Part shown: positions 43,297-54,304 of the stretch, in pieces
Layout: every line of letters starts with the position of its first letter
How positions within the stretch are numbered: position 1 is the first letter of the stretch
NCBI GenBank assembly: GCA_033239125.1
Contig: BSWB01000005.1
Location: 103,291,994 to 103,355,993, forward strand
Length of the DNA: 64,000 nt
From: Fagopyrum homotropicum
Lineage: Eukaryota > Streptophyta > Magnoliopsida > Caryophyllales > Polygonaceae
Direction: 5' to 3'
The notes under the pieces: generated by a model
The model's database searches: none
What the model was told of the DNA's origin: nothing
The model's input: the letters and a program-made list of their open reading frames with translations, nothing else
Translations under genes and position numbers: made by a program

Positions 43297-44911
43297 TGAT
43301 AGCATGCATTATAGTCTATATTTGGGATCGGTTTGGACGTTTTATCTTCATAAATCTTCATGCATGGCTGTATATTCTTGATGATTATGTCGTTTTGTTT
43401 ACATTTGTAAGAATCGAGGTCTACACCTAGTTTTGTTGTAATTGTAGGGAAAAGGGCACATTTTGGAGCGATATGGAGCCTAGGGAATTAAGGAGTCATT
43501 GGAGTTACATTTTGGAACATGGAGGAGCTAGAAAGAAGGCATAGGAACCATGGAAGCTGGATAGAAATTCAATATTGGACCAGTTTTGAGAGATTTGCAC
43601 GTAACTGAAGTTCATCTCGGTTCACTACAAGATCACCTTGACCGAGATGACTTGTTGGGCCTTGATCATGACGCCCGGCCCATAGCCCATGAGATCTTTT
43701 ATTTTTGGCAAGTAATTTTCCTATAAGAGTGGAGATATTTTCTGGATGGAAGTATGTCTAGTTAGTTGATTATTTTGGGAGATTGAAGATATTCCAACGA
43801 AGAAGGAAGTTGAAGGAAGATAGCTTGGAAGTGAAAGTTGAAGGCATATTTTGAAGGAAGTTGTAAAATTTACTTAGGAAACCTTGATTCTTGTCTTTTG
43901 ATTGGTTATTGAGGAACACAGTTTATTGATTGTTTGGATTGATTGTTTATTTGATTGATTGATTATTGAGACCTTTGTGTTCAGGTTTTCTTGTTTGGTT
44001 ATTGCTTCTTTTCATACATATTTGATTGCTATTATCATGATGATTGTTGGCTAAATTCCCTTGCGATTATAGGGTGATTTGTTCAAAGTTGTGGGAAAGA
44101 CGATGAAAGAATGAAGCTTTACCTTAGTGGACCCTTAAAGCTTGAGCCGAAACCCAACTTAACCTTACCTCGGTCGGTTCATAGAACATCTCGACCGAGA
44201 TCGATCTGAACTGAGCGAGGCGTTTGTCCTTATTCTTCCAAACCTGAGTTTAGGGTATAGTTTGCCAAATCCTATCCTTATTACATCTTTCGTGGTCCAT
44301 ACGCAAGCCTAGGATGATACTTACCCGGTGATTCCTTGCTTGTTTACCTATGATGATGAGTGTTAGGTAATAAAGGTTTATCCTTTATTAGTTTTTGAGT
44401 GTGCCTTCATCCTACCTTTGTGAGTTAGCCTAAGACTTACTCGGTTAATGTTAGTTCTATCCTCTTGGGTGGTGTGTTGGTTTGAGATTATAGTACCTTA
44501 GTTCCTTGAGACTTACCCGGTGATAGGATATTTGGTTTGGGATAGTGAGTAGTGAGACTTACCCGCTGATTTATTCCCACCTTAGAAATACCTTCCCATG
44601 CAAACCTCAACTTTGTCCATGTAATCCTTAGAAATCATGAGTCGGAACCAAAACTGGATGCTTTGACCTCTAGAATTTTCATTCCTTTATCTGATTTATA
44701 CATCATCTTGTTTTGTTGCTTTTCTTTTGATTGACAACCTGATTTTACCGTGCTTGATTTCACCATAGTCCCTTTGATCGACCTTGGAGTATTTTCCGTT
44801 ATTACAATTGATCCGTACATTGTGGGTTCGCATATTGTTTCAGGCTTTTATTTTAGGTTATAAATTTAAAGCTATTTTGTTCACTATTACACACATGTCT
44901 GAGAGCGAACA
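43297..44911 (+). repeat. Ath-2 5' LTR, plus strand, 1615 bp
   Basis: From TGATAGCATG to GAGCGAACA. It is the reverse complement of the solo LTR at 57628-59335, somewhat diverged. TATA-like CCTATAAGAG at 43721-43730. Motif clusters at 43612-43652 and 44165-44222 lie on either side. Four degenerate copies of the TGAGACTTACCCGGT motif are at about 44320-44580. Confidence 0.88.
43722..43727 (+). promoter_or_regulatory. TATA-like box of Ath-2 5' LTR
   Basis: TATAAG in CCTATAAGAGTGGAG. The minus-strand Ath-2 LTR copies have the stronger TATATAAA at the same place. Confidence 0.6.
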
Positions 44912-44917
44912 AGTTTT

Positions 44918-44935
44918 TGGCACCGTTGTCGGGGA
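44918..44935 (+). other. tRNA-Asp primer binding site of Ath-2, two CpG changes
   Basis: TGGCACCGTTGTCGGGGA against TGGCGCCGTTGCCGGGGA. Both differences are transitions at former CpG sites. Confidence 0.88.
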
Positions 44936-45038
44936 CTTGGTCAAGACTAAGTTTGGTATTGTTGTCATTTAGGGCTGTTGCCCTTGTTGCTACTAATCAC
45001 TTTACTTGAGTGATTTTGCATGATATTTCTTTAGGTTT

Positions 45039-46686
45039 ATGCGAAGAACTCGTGCTGGGAAAGTAATCGTTCCTTACTATCTTGAACCAGAAAAGACTTA
45101 CAAAAGGAGATTGAAAGAAGTTAAGATGGCAGGACAAGATAATCGTGATCTTGAAGCTGAATTGAAGGACGCACTAGAACAACTTCGGCTAAGTAATGAA
45201 GATTTACAAAGAGAAAGAGAGGAAGCTCATGCAAGAATGGAAGAGATCCGAGCCAACATGGTCGAACTAAAGGCACACATTCTACCTCGACCTAACCTAG
45301 TCATTGGACCGAGGCTGAATCTTGGCCTACTTGCACCGGTCGAGATACCTCCACCACCACCTCAGTTGCCGGATAGGGTTGACCGAGGTAACTTGTTCGC
45401 TGGAGAACCACAAACCGTAGGTCAAAGGATGGACCCAAATCCACAAGTGTGACATCCCGGAGTTAATCTAAGAGATCCAGCTGAGCATGACTACGAGTTT
45501 CGACCTCAAGTCATCTCAATGATTTGACAATGCCAATTTGGAGGCATGGAAAGAGAATCTCCACATCAACATTTGCAAAAATGTGAGATTCTTATGGAGA
45601 CTTTGAGACTGTCAAGAGTGGAGAACAACAACTACAAGTTAAGGCCTTTCTACTTCTCTTTGAAAGATAAGGCAATTGCTTGGTTTCAATCTCTTCCAGC
45701 CGGAAAAGTCAACACATGGGAAGAAATTACTACGAAATTACTCACTAAGTTCTTTCCCCTTAAAAAACCGGGGAATTAAGGGGTAATATTAACACTTTTT
45801 TATGAAGGATAGAGAAAGTTTGTTCAAGTCATGGGAAAGGTTCAAAGACCTTTTGTTGGATTGCCCTCACCATGGGATTCCAAAGATTGATTTGCTAAAG
45901 ATCTACTTCAAGGATTTGGATAAGGAAACTCAATTCAAACTCCAATCACTTTCTGTTGGCTCTTTTACGGATAAACCGGTTGATGAAGCTTGGGAGTTTG
46001 TTGAGATGCAAGCTTTACACATGGATAAGTACTCCCATCGAAGGGTTGAAGATGGAGTGAAACGAGTTGGATTTCTGGATCTGAATCTTACTAGTTCGAG
46101 TGTTGCTCAACTTACTACGCTCAACAATGAAGTCAAAGCTTTGAAGGAACTTTTATTAGCTCAAGCTAAGGGAGAAATCCAAGGAGCAAATACATGGGAA
46201 GAGGAAACTATGAAGGGCCAAGGAATAACTATTACAACAACAACAACATAAATTTCAACCACAACTGGAGATCAAATCAACAAAATTCCGGTAACCCTTA
46301 CTCTCATGCTGAAAGTGCTATAACTCCACCATCTTCTTCTTGTTCTTCTTCTATTCCCTTGAAGAGTCAAGAGCCGTCTTCAAGCTCATCCCAACAACCC
46401 AAGGAGAAGATGGATGCTGTGCTGGAAGAAATTATGACCAAGCTCAATGCTATGGAGAATTCTATGAACACATTTTCAAAGGCACATAAAGCCTTGGAAC
46501 ATCAAGTTTTCAACAAGGCTAGTGAAGCACCAAGAGATCTGGGTAAACTACCAAGAAGGACAGAGAACAACCCAAAGGGGTAGGTCTTGGCTATCACCAC
46601 ACGAAGCGGATTAAAGACAGCTGATCCAGTACCTCGATCGGACCACGATTTGACGAAGAACACCTCGGTCGAGGTGCCAACCGTAA
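45039..46686 (+). pseudogene. gag of Ath-2, plus strand
   Basis: Starts MRRTRAGKVIVPYYLEPEKTYKRRLKE. A TGA after PNPQV at 45450 and further stops separate 45039-45452, 45546-45779, 45802-46251 and 46194-46583. The capsid-like domain is clear (FYFSLKDKAIAWFQSLPAGK, SWERFKDLLLDCPHHG). The Asn-rich repeat is much shorter than in Ath-1. It ends in the gag-protease spacer, which carries an Ath-2 motif pair at about 46636-46680. Confidence 0.87.
46633..46682 (+). repeat. Ath-2 motif pair in the gag-protease spacer
   Basis: CCTCGATCGGACC and CACCTCGGTCGAGGTG, the latter a 16-bp perfect palindrome. Confidence 0.75.
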
Positions 46687-47889
46687 TTGGAGCCCCAGAG
46701 AGCGAAAGAAAAATCTGATGTTTGTGTTCCACCACCTGCTTACAAGCCTCCACTTCTGTTCCCTCAGTCTAGGGCGCGGGAGCGTCTAGGCAAATACTTT
46801 GGTATGCCCGTCTATGTGAAGTTTTTGAAAGAGATCTTGTCGAGGAAAAGAAAGTTGGAAGACTTTGGAGAAGTGCAGATAACCTCCAGATCTTCAGAGC
46901 TCATTCAAATCATGAAAGAGAACATGCCACCAAAGCTAAGAGATCCCGGTTCATTTTGCATTTCTATCAAAGTTGGGGATGTCATTTACGATGCACTTTG
47001 TGATCTAGGAGCTAGTGTGAGTATCATTCCTCTAGCACTATGTGAGACGATCGGTCATGGAAATCCTAAGCCCATGAAGATGACTTTATATATGGTGGAT
47101 CGTTCTATTACTCGTCACGTTGGAATCTTAGAAGACGTTCCCGTCAAGATAGGTAATTTCTACATACCTATAGATTTTATGGTATTGGACATTCTTGCAG
47201 ATTATCCTATTCCCATCACTCTTGGAAGACCATTTCTTGCAACTTCGGGATGCAACGTTGATTGTAAGAATGCCACATTGTCATTCAACATTGGGGAAGA
47301 TCGCGTAGAGTTTACACTCTCCGCCACTATGAAGGGACAACCCTTGGAAGATGATATCTTCAACATCTATGATGAAGAAGATTCTCGAGAATTGGTGAGC
47401 TCTATCTTAATTAAATATCCTCTTGAGAAAGTTTTGAGTTTTAGTATGATGGACGAAGGTGTAGTTGTTTTATGTGATGCAAATATACGGAGCTTGGAAT
47501 CATTGGAAGAGGATCCAAGAGCTGGATTTGACAAGATCAATCAGGAAACGAAAAACACATTAGGTTTCGGTCTTCCTCCCAGTACCTCGACCGAGATGGT
47601 TTTTGGAGCAAGCGAGGTGACCTTCTCTGGAAAATACCTCAGTTCATCACCTCGGACCATGACCGAGACGTTTTCTGAAGCAAGCGATATGGTATCAACT
47701 GAATTTCACCTCGGTTCACCACTTTCGGCTAACCCTAGATGCCTCGACCGAGGCTCACCCGAGGCAAATGACATCTCCTCTTCTTCAAAGGATGTTCTTT
47801 TCTTGGATGATGCAATTGTTTCTTCCATCTCTTCTGAAGTTTCTAAGTCCTCTTCGATAGAGGAAGGAGGTACGGATCCACCAATTTAA
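46687..47889 (+). pseudogene. Protease and linker of Ath-2, plus strand
   Basis: 400 open residues. Spacer (VCVPPPAYKPPLLFPQSRAR), protease with the native active site CDLGASVSIIPL, ITLGRPFLATSG, then a Ser-rich linker encoded across the Ath-2 motif cluster (47583-47766). The start shown is only the first ATG of the open frame; in the live element this would be inside a gag-pol polyprotein. It serves here as the reference for the Asp-to-Tyr change in the Ath-1 array. Confidence 0.87.
47583..47766 (+). repeat. Ath-2 motif cluster in the protease-RT linker
   Basis: Copies include ACCTCGACCGAGATGG, CTCGGACCATGACCGAGACG, CACCTCGGTTCACC and GCCTCGACCGAGGCTCACCCGAGG. This is the place where Ath-1 has the CCACGGCCGTGG cluster (6670-6832). 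Confidence 0.75.
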
Positions 47890-48009
47890 GCACCTCCAAT
47901 CTTAGAGCTTAAACCTCTGCCAACTCACTTAAGGTACGCTTTCCTTGGTCCGGATTCTACATATCCTGTCATTGTTAGTGCTACTCTTTTTTAAGATGAA
48001 TTATCTAAG

Positions 48010-48930
48010 TTGATGCATGAGTTAACAAAAAATAGAAAGGGTTTGGAATATACTATTGATGATCTAGTTGGTGTTAAGCCTTCTCTTTGTATGCATAAGA
48101 TACTAATGGAAGATGATCACAAGCCTTCACAAGAACCTCAAAGATGGTTAAATCCTATCATAAACGAGGTTCTAAAGAAAGAGATTCTTAAGTTGTTTGA
48201 TGCAGGTATCATATTTGCCATATCGGATAGCAAATGGATGAGTCCGGTGCATGTAGTTCCCAAGAAGGGTGGGATGACCATTGTAACCAACAAGAACACC
48301 GAGTTGATTCCCACAAGCACCGTTACGGGCTGGAGGATGTGCATTGACTTTAGGAGATTGAATTTGGCCACAAGAAAGGACCATTTTCCACTTCCATTCA
48401 TCGATCAAATGCTTGAACGGTTAGTACAACACTCCAATTTTTGCTATTTAGATGGTCATAGTGGCTTCTTTCAGATTCCTATCTATCCGGATGATCAAGA
48501 GAAGACCACTTTCACTTGTCCATGGGGGACATTTGCTTACCGGAGGATGTCATTCAGATTGTGTAACGCGCCGGCCACCTTTTAGCGTTGTATGATGACT
48601 ATCTTTTCCGAGTATATTGAGGAGATCATGGAGGTATTCATAGGTGATTTTTCGGTATATGGTTCCTCTTTTGATAACTGTTTGGCTAGCCTTTCTCTAG
48701 TCTTACAACGTTGTGAAGACACTAATCTCATTTTGAATTGGGAGAAGTGTCACTTCATGGTTAGTGAAGGAATTGTGCTAGGACACCTCGTTTCCAACCG
48801 AGGTATAGAGGTCGATCGAGCTAAGATCGAGACTTTTGAGAAACATCATCCACCTTGTTCTGTTAAAGGTGTACGGAGTTTTCTTGGGCATGCAGGTTTC
48901 TATAGGAGGTTTATCAAGGATATCTCTTAA
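48010..48930 (+). pseudogene. Reverse transcriptase of Ath-2, plus strand
   Basis: Complete in extent: the PKKGGMTIVTNKNTELIP motif, GWRMCIDFRRLNLATRKDHFPLPF, YLDGHSGFFQIPIYPDDQEKTTFTCPWGTF, then a TAG at 48586-48588 and the rest to 48930. The catalytic box reads FIGDFSVYG, so the first Asp of the DD pair is Gly. Residues between TVTGWRM and CPWGTF are those deleted from the Ath-1 array. Confidence 0.87.
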
Positions 48931-49022
48931 ATCTCTAAACTGCTTACTAATCTTTTGAATAAGGATGTTCTTTTTGAGTTTTTACGGAATGCCTTGATGC
49001 TTTTTACAAGATAAAGGAAGCA

Positions 49023-49575
49023 TTGATCACCGCTCCCATCATTCAACATCCTGATTGGACCTTGCCTTTTGAGATCATGTGTGATGCTAGTGATGTGGCC
49101 GTAGGAGCGGTACTTGAACAGAAGAAGGATGGTTGGACCAACGCCATTTACTATGCCAGCAAGACGCTGGATGAAGCTCAGCTGAATTACGCCACCACCG
49201 AGGAGCTCTTGGTAGTTGTTCACGCATTTGAGAAGTTTCGTTCTTACTTAGTGGGAGCGAAAGTTATTGTTTACACTGATCATGCAGCTATTCGATACTT
49301 GCTAGCTAAGAAGGATGCAAAGCCACGCCTTTTTTCGTTGGGTTCTCTTTCTTCAAGAGTTTGACTTGGAGATTCACGATAGGAAGGGATCCGAGAATTC
49401 ATTACCGGATCATCTCAGCCGGCTACCACCTATCTCGCTTGAGAGGGACGATCTACCTATTGATGATTCATTTCCCGATGAGCATTGGCATTTGGTGGAG
49501 CATTGGCTTCACCAGATTTTCATGGTAAAGAACCTTGGTATGCTGATATTGTTAATTATCTTGTTTGTCAGGTAA
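49023..49575 (+). pseudogene. RNase H of Ath-2, plus strand, cut by Tek-C
   Basis: IMCDASDVAVGAVL, TTEELLVVVHAFEKF, VYTDHAAIRYLLAKKDAK, then a frameshift near 49330 and a second frame with LFLQEFDLEIHDRKGSENSLPDHLSRL. It ends within the linker to integrase (VNYLVCQ region), 14 bp before Tek-C. Confidence 0.83.
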
Positions 49576-49588
49576 TACCTCTAGGATT

Positions 49589-51132
49589 TGTAACACCCCA
49601 AATCCGCGGGACTCAGGGCGCCACGGGTTGGGACCTCACAATGGGTCCCGACCCTTAGCTTGACAACAATTTCACTGGATCTTTCAACAAGACACAAATA
49701 AAGGCCAACACGAAATACATTTTTTTATGCAATGCAATGAAACCCGAAACCATACAAACAAAAGACTACAGCCGAGTCAACAACTCAAACGAACAAACGT
49801 CGAAAACATACAATGCATAATAATATCTACAAGACTCTGCCCACAAACCCATCCTATAATGTACGGACCCCGGTTGCCCACTCTTCGGATCTCTCGGCCG
49901 CGTCCCTAATGTGCAGGGGAACTAAAACAATATCTGTTTAAAACTGTTAGCTAGCATTCAAAGTATTAGAATCATGGTATTGGCAAACACATGCATAATA
50001 ATCATAAACCCACATAAATCATCACAACACAACAATTATAATCTAGACACGCACAAGTCGTTTTATTATCTTTATTTAAGGTTATACCTTTCTTAAATCC
50101 ATCTATGGTGTGACACGACAATCCCTCTCCCTTGTCCCCTTTGACCATGCCAAATTTGTACTTGACGCCTATCAGCATCACCCGCTGGACTGGTAGCAAG
50201 GCGCCTCCCAGTCGCTCCATTTTGTACTGGACAAGCGGTCACTGCCCGTTATCATAGACTTGGGCCAATATACACATAACACAAGGTCGGTGATCCTATT
50301 TCCGGTTTATTATCTTTCATAACATAAACTGTACACACACAACCAATCACACAATGAAGCTAATACAAAGAAGCTAGCTAAGTGAGTCCGGAGACTTACC
50401 TGTACCGGGTCAAGTTCAGTCAACGATATTCCTTGACTCCATATGAGTCTAAATTCAAATTCCTGATCATAACATGAAACTTGTATCAATAACATAATAT
50501 CTAACATTTTAAGAGTTTTTACTTCTAAGTTAACAATGATCATCTGAAAGGAAATACTAAACTAATCTTTCTTGGTAAAAAGACGATTTTACCCTTGGAT
50601 CGGAAAAAACCCTGAAAGTTCAAGGAAGACTCCAAAACTTCTTCAAAAACTAAATATCTAATGTCCAACACCAAAAAGAAAAGTCCTACTGAGATTGAAA
50701 GCTTTTCCCACTTTCAAGCTCCTTACCATGACTAACTAAGGTCAACTAAACGCTACTACTAAATCCCAAAAGTTCCGAGGAACCTCTATTGTTCATACAC
50801 GAAGCATTACTTCCACCAAAAATTACAAACCAACTCACATCACTTACATTACAATCATATACCTCTTCACACCTTTACACCCAAGTCGGACATAACATAA
50901 TGTTTACATCTATCTTCTCATTCCGATTATACAATGATATAACTTAGATTTCAAACTCTTATAACGAACTCATCAATTGTTGCCCGCAAGGTGAAAGTTA
51001 CGTAAACTACATACATATAACCCTAGATAAGATTCCGAAACAAGCATCCCCAAATCCAAGATTAGGGTTTGCACCCACAAATTTCACCCTAATCACAACA
51101 ATCCAACATCATCTATCCAACCACAAATTATA
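49589..51132 (-). repeat. Tek-C, Tekay-type LTR, partial
   Basis: Begins TGTAACACCCCAAATCCGCG and is similar to 36595 onward for several hundred bp (for example GCTTGACAACAATTTCACTGGATC). GGATT before the edge (49584-49588) is the candidate target site. It ends where the minus-strand Ath-2 LTR starts at 51133; the rest of Tek-C would lie beyond the nested elements. No gene is visible in this 1.5 kb. Confidence 0.75.
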
Positions 51133-51473
51133 TGTTCGCTCCAAATGGTGTGTGCAAGTTTTAAATTTATAACCCTCGATGTATGCCTAAAACAAGGATG
51201 CGAACCCGCGGTGTACGGGTCAATCGTAGTAAAAGCAAGAATTCCGGGGTGTCGATCTCAAGGACTTAGGTGAAACAAAACCAATATAGGTAGTCAATAT
51301 TGCAACTAACCACAAAAGCAATTAAAGCAATCAAAGATGATAAAAAGTCAATTAAAGGAATATGCAATTCTAGGGATTAAAGCATCTAGTTGTGGTTCCA
51401 ACTCAAGATCTCAAGATAAGTGGACAAAGCTGAGATTTTGCATAGGGAAGGTGTTACTAAAGTGGAATAGATC

Positions 51474-51731
51474 ACCGGGTAAGTCTCACTACTCGCAATC
51501 CCAAGCCAAAGAATCTATAACCGGGTAAGTCTCAAGGTACTAAGGAAAGGAATTATAATCTCAAACTAACACTCCAACTAAGGGAATAGAATCAACCTTT
51601 ACCGGGTAAGTCTCAGGCTAACTCACAAAGATGGGATGAAGGCACACTCAAACCCCAATAAAGGATAAACCTTTATTACCTACACTTATGATCTTGGGTA
51701 AACAAACAAAGGAATTACCGGGTAAGTCTCA
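51474..51731 (-). repeat. Four copies of ACCGGGTAAGTCTCA in the Ath-2 LTR
   Basis: Perfect 15-bp copies at 51474-51488, 51520-51534, 51601-51615 and 51717-51731. In sense TGAGACTTACCCGGT. They lie downstream of the TATA box, so they would be in the RNA leader. The solo copy has the same four at 57971-57985, 58018-58032, 58099-58113 and 58135-58149. Confidence 0.9.
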
Positions 51732-51819
51732 TCCTAAGCATGCATTGAACCAGGAAAGGTGTAATAAGAATAGGATTTGGCAAACTCTAACACTTAACTC
51801 TCAGTTACGAATAAGATAG

Positions 51820-51878
51820 GTCACCTCGGTCAGACGAATTCCACCCCGGCTGAGATGTTCATCGACTGAACGAGATAT
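51820..51878 (-). repeat. Ath-2 motif cluster, leader side
   Basis: CACCTCGGTCAG, CACCCCGGCTGAGATG and ATCGACTGAACGAGAT, degenerate copies of CCTCGGTCGAGG. Counterparts at 58237-58292 and, inverted, at 44165-44222. Confidence 0.7.
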
Positions 51879-52319
51879 TCTAAGGTTAAGGATAAAGACT
51901 CGAGCTTTCAAGGTCCTACTGTAATTTAAGATTATTCTATCATTGTTTTTTCCCACAACCTTCAGCCAATCACCCTAGAATCACACAAAGAAATTAGCCA
52001 CTCATCATCATGAAAGCAATAATCAAATATATGGGAAGAGAATGAATATTTGAAAACAAAAACCTTAAGAACAAGGCTTCAATAACTGAATCAAATATCA
52101 AACAAATAAGCGTTCTTTGGATCACAAATCCAACAAGACAATCAACAAGAAGGGAATCTAAGAAAGTCTTACAAAACCCTTCAGAAAAGCTATAACAAGC
52201 TATCAATCCTTCCTTCAATCTTCCTTGCTTCAAAACCCTGGAGAAAATCCCTTAATTGCTGGATGCTATCAGCCCTCTAACCATATATATGCATGGTTGA
52301 ACTTGTGAAAAATCCAACC

Positions 52320-52328
52320 TTTTATATA
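52320..52328 (-). promoter_or_regulatory. TATA box of Ath-2 3' LTR, minus strand
   Basis: Sense TATATAAAAGG. The two Ath-2 motif clusters lie about 450 bp and 180 bp to either side. Confidence 0.7.
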
Positions 52329-52500
52329 GGAAAACAAACTTCCAAAGATAAAATATCTTGAAAAGATATTTTCCTAATAAAATATATCCATATTTCTAAA
52401 ATAGATCTCAAAAATATATAATCTTCCTTCCAGAAATCCAGCCAAAAAATATAAGATTTCTCCTTCCAAAAATAAAAGATCTCAGCCAAGAATAAACGAT

Positions 52501-52589
52501 CTCGCCGTGTCAGGGTATTTGCATCGGTCGAGACACTCCTCAAGATCACCTCGGTCGAGGTGATACTGTAGCTGACCGAGGTGACTCTC
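52501..52589 (-). repeat. Ath-2 motif cluster in U3
   Basis: GCATCGGTCGAGACAC, CACCTCGGTCGAGGTG (perfect palindrome at about 52546-52561) and TGACCGAGGTGAC, with ACTGTAGC between the last two. Counterpart at 58970-59052. Confidence 0.75.
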
Positions 52590-52909
52590 AACTGAATGTG
52601 AAATCTCTCAAATCTGGTCCAAAGTAAATCTTTAATCCTTTTCCATGCTTCCTGGTTTCTTCCTTTAGCTCTTGAATGTAGCTCCAATGACTCCTTCACT
52701 CCTTTAGCTCCATTTTGATGCAAAACATGCCATTTTACCTATGATTACAACGAAACTTGGTGTAGACCTCGATTCCTGCAAAGGTAGATGAAATGACAAT
52801 ATAATCACATAATATACATCCAAACATGCAGATTATTGAAGATAAAACGTCTAAACAAGTCTCAAAATATAAACTATAATTCATGCTCTCAAAATACCCC
52901 ATACTTGTC

Positions 52910-52929
52910 CTTGCTTGTCCCCAAGCAAG
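52910..52929 (-). other. Perfect 8-bp stem-loop next to the PPT (Ath-2)
   Basis: Same stem and same loop as in Ath-1 (125-144), 18 bp from the LTR edge. Confidence 0.7.
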
Positions 52930-53371
52930 TTCCAAATCATAAGTACAAGATAGAATGGATTATAAGTCATAAAGATCAATGAAAAGTGTTTCAAAACATT
53001 TTTAGTGGTGTGCTCCAATCATAGATCACTCTAAGAGAATGTTTCATGGAATTTAAAATCAAAACATGCTCAAAACAGTTTATAAATATAAGAAAGGTGT
53101 TCATCTTTGCACAAAATCATAGAATGCATAATAAATCATAATCATCGAAATTAATCATGTATAATCCAGTTTAAACCACCAAGTCAATCAACAAGCTCGA
53201 GGTCTCAAGGGCTTCCAAAAGAAGGTCAAGAAACATGTGAGGGTGGGATGTATATAGGGAATGTGGTGCTAGAATCCGGGAAAAGGATCTTGTACTTCAC
53301 TTCCTTTGAACTTCAACATCTTCCACCAATAAGCTTTGCTTATTCACTTTTTACTTTACTTTTTGGGATGC

Positions 53372-53561
53372 ATGGACAGAGGTGCACAATAACCGAAGCC
53401 TAGGAGATCAACAATCATCAATTTCTTGAGATGCCTCAAACCCTTGATGCACATACCATGACCCGTTAGGAATATCGCTCAATCCAACTTTGGCAAGACA
53501 CAAACACCCGGCTATGTGAATGGTGCCGAGTTACTCATCATCATGATTGACTTCCCCAAAC
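53372..53561 (-). other. Conserved non-coding block, Ath-2 minus-strand copy
   Basis: This is the Ath-2 counterpart. It sits between ORF1 and the PPT as in Ath-1, and has a few scattered changes such as ACCATGACCCGTTAGG in place of ACCATAATCCGCTAGG. Confidence 0.6.
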
Positions 53562-54304
53562 TTATTTGTTTCTTTCTAACTTTCAGCCAACATCTCAACT
53601 TTTCTTTCACTTGCTTTTCACTTTCTTGCTTCCAAATTCCCGGGTAGGTAAAGGGAGGCAAATATGTATATCAGGGGCTAAGCATGATCAAGAAGAAGAA
53701 GAGAAGAGAATGAATTGCCTTGGTCTTTCCAGGAAGAAAGTGAGAGAACTTATCACGTGGTGTCAACCTTCAAATTCAACATAATTTGGATAAAAACAAA
53801 GTATTAAACATGCCACAAACTTCAAACAAAGCATTTAGCAACTGAAACATATTATAAAACCTTTCAAACATATAAAGATTTCAAAACCAGTCTGCAAACA
53901 AAATCTTCACTGAGGTCATATCCATATAAGAAGCACAAAAATCGTTTTGAAAACTGTCTCACTTAAACCACCTCGGTCGATATGTTCTAAGTCAACCGAG
54001 GTACTGCACCTCGATTGGTCAGAATTACTTCGGTCGAGGTCATAAAATTTTTTTCTTTAACCAGTTTTTGACGTTTTGCTCAATCAATTAACCTGTATGC
54101 ATGCATGTAGTCTCAGATAAGCTTATAGAGCAGGATAAAATCATAAATATCCATCAAGAGTCATACAATCATCCACATAAGTCAAATAAATTACCCCATA
54201 CTTGGGACACATTGTCCCAATGGGTCAAATAAGTCATAAGAACAGAATACTCACCGGACAAAGCTGAGTTGCATAATAAATAAAGAAAAGAAATCCTGCA
54301 AGCT

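Larger units (their letters stand above)
43297..49588 (+). mobile_element. Ath-2 element, plus strand, 3' part missing
   Basis: 5' LTR 43297-44911, primer site 44918-44935, gag from 45039, protease, RT, RNase H to 49575, then Tek-C sequence at 49589 inside the motif that corresponds to ELPPGLSYAQRK of Ath-1. Integrase, ORF1 and the 3' LTR are absent. The left flank CAAAT (43292-43296) is the candidate target site; its partner is not in view. Ath-2 is the sister family of Ath-1: same primer, same order, similar proteins, different LTR and motif. Confidence 0.87.
51133..52891 (-). repeat. Ath-2 3' LTR, minus strand, 1759 bp
   Basis: From TGTTCGCTCC to TGCTCTCA. Same ends as the solo copy at 57628-59335. 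TATATAAAA in sense at 52320-52328. Confidence 0.9.
52892..54304 (-). other. 3' non-coding region of Ath-2, minus strand
   Basis: PPT at 52892-52908 (AAGTATGGGGTATTT in sense), stem-loop at 52910-52929, the conserved block at 53372-53561, a second stretch similar to Ath-1 (about 53630-53770), and an Ath-2 motif cluster at 53968-54044 (CACCTCGGTCGATATG, CAACCGAGGTACTGCACCTCG, CTTCGGTCGAGGTC). No convincing gene. Confidence 0.7.

Noticed and set aside
51474..51731. Splice donors, because each repeat contains GGTAAGT
   Set aside because: GGTAAGT reads on the plus strand while the element is transcribed from the minus strand. No matching acceptors or exons were seen.
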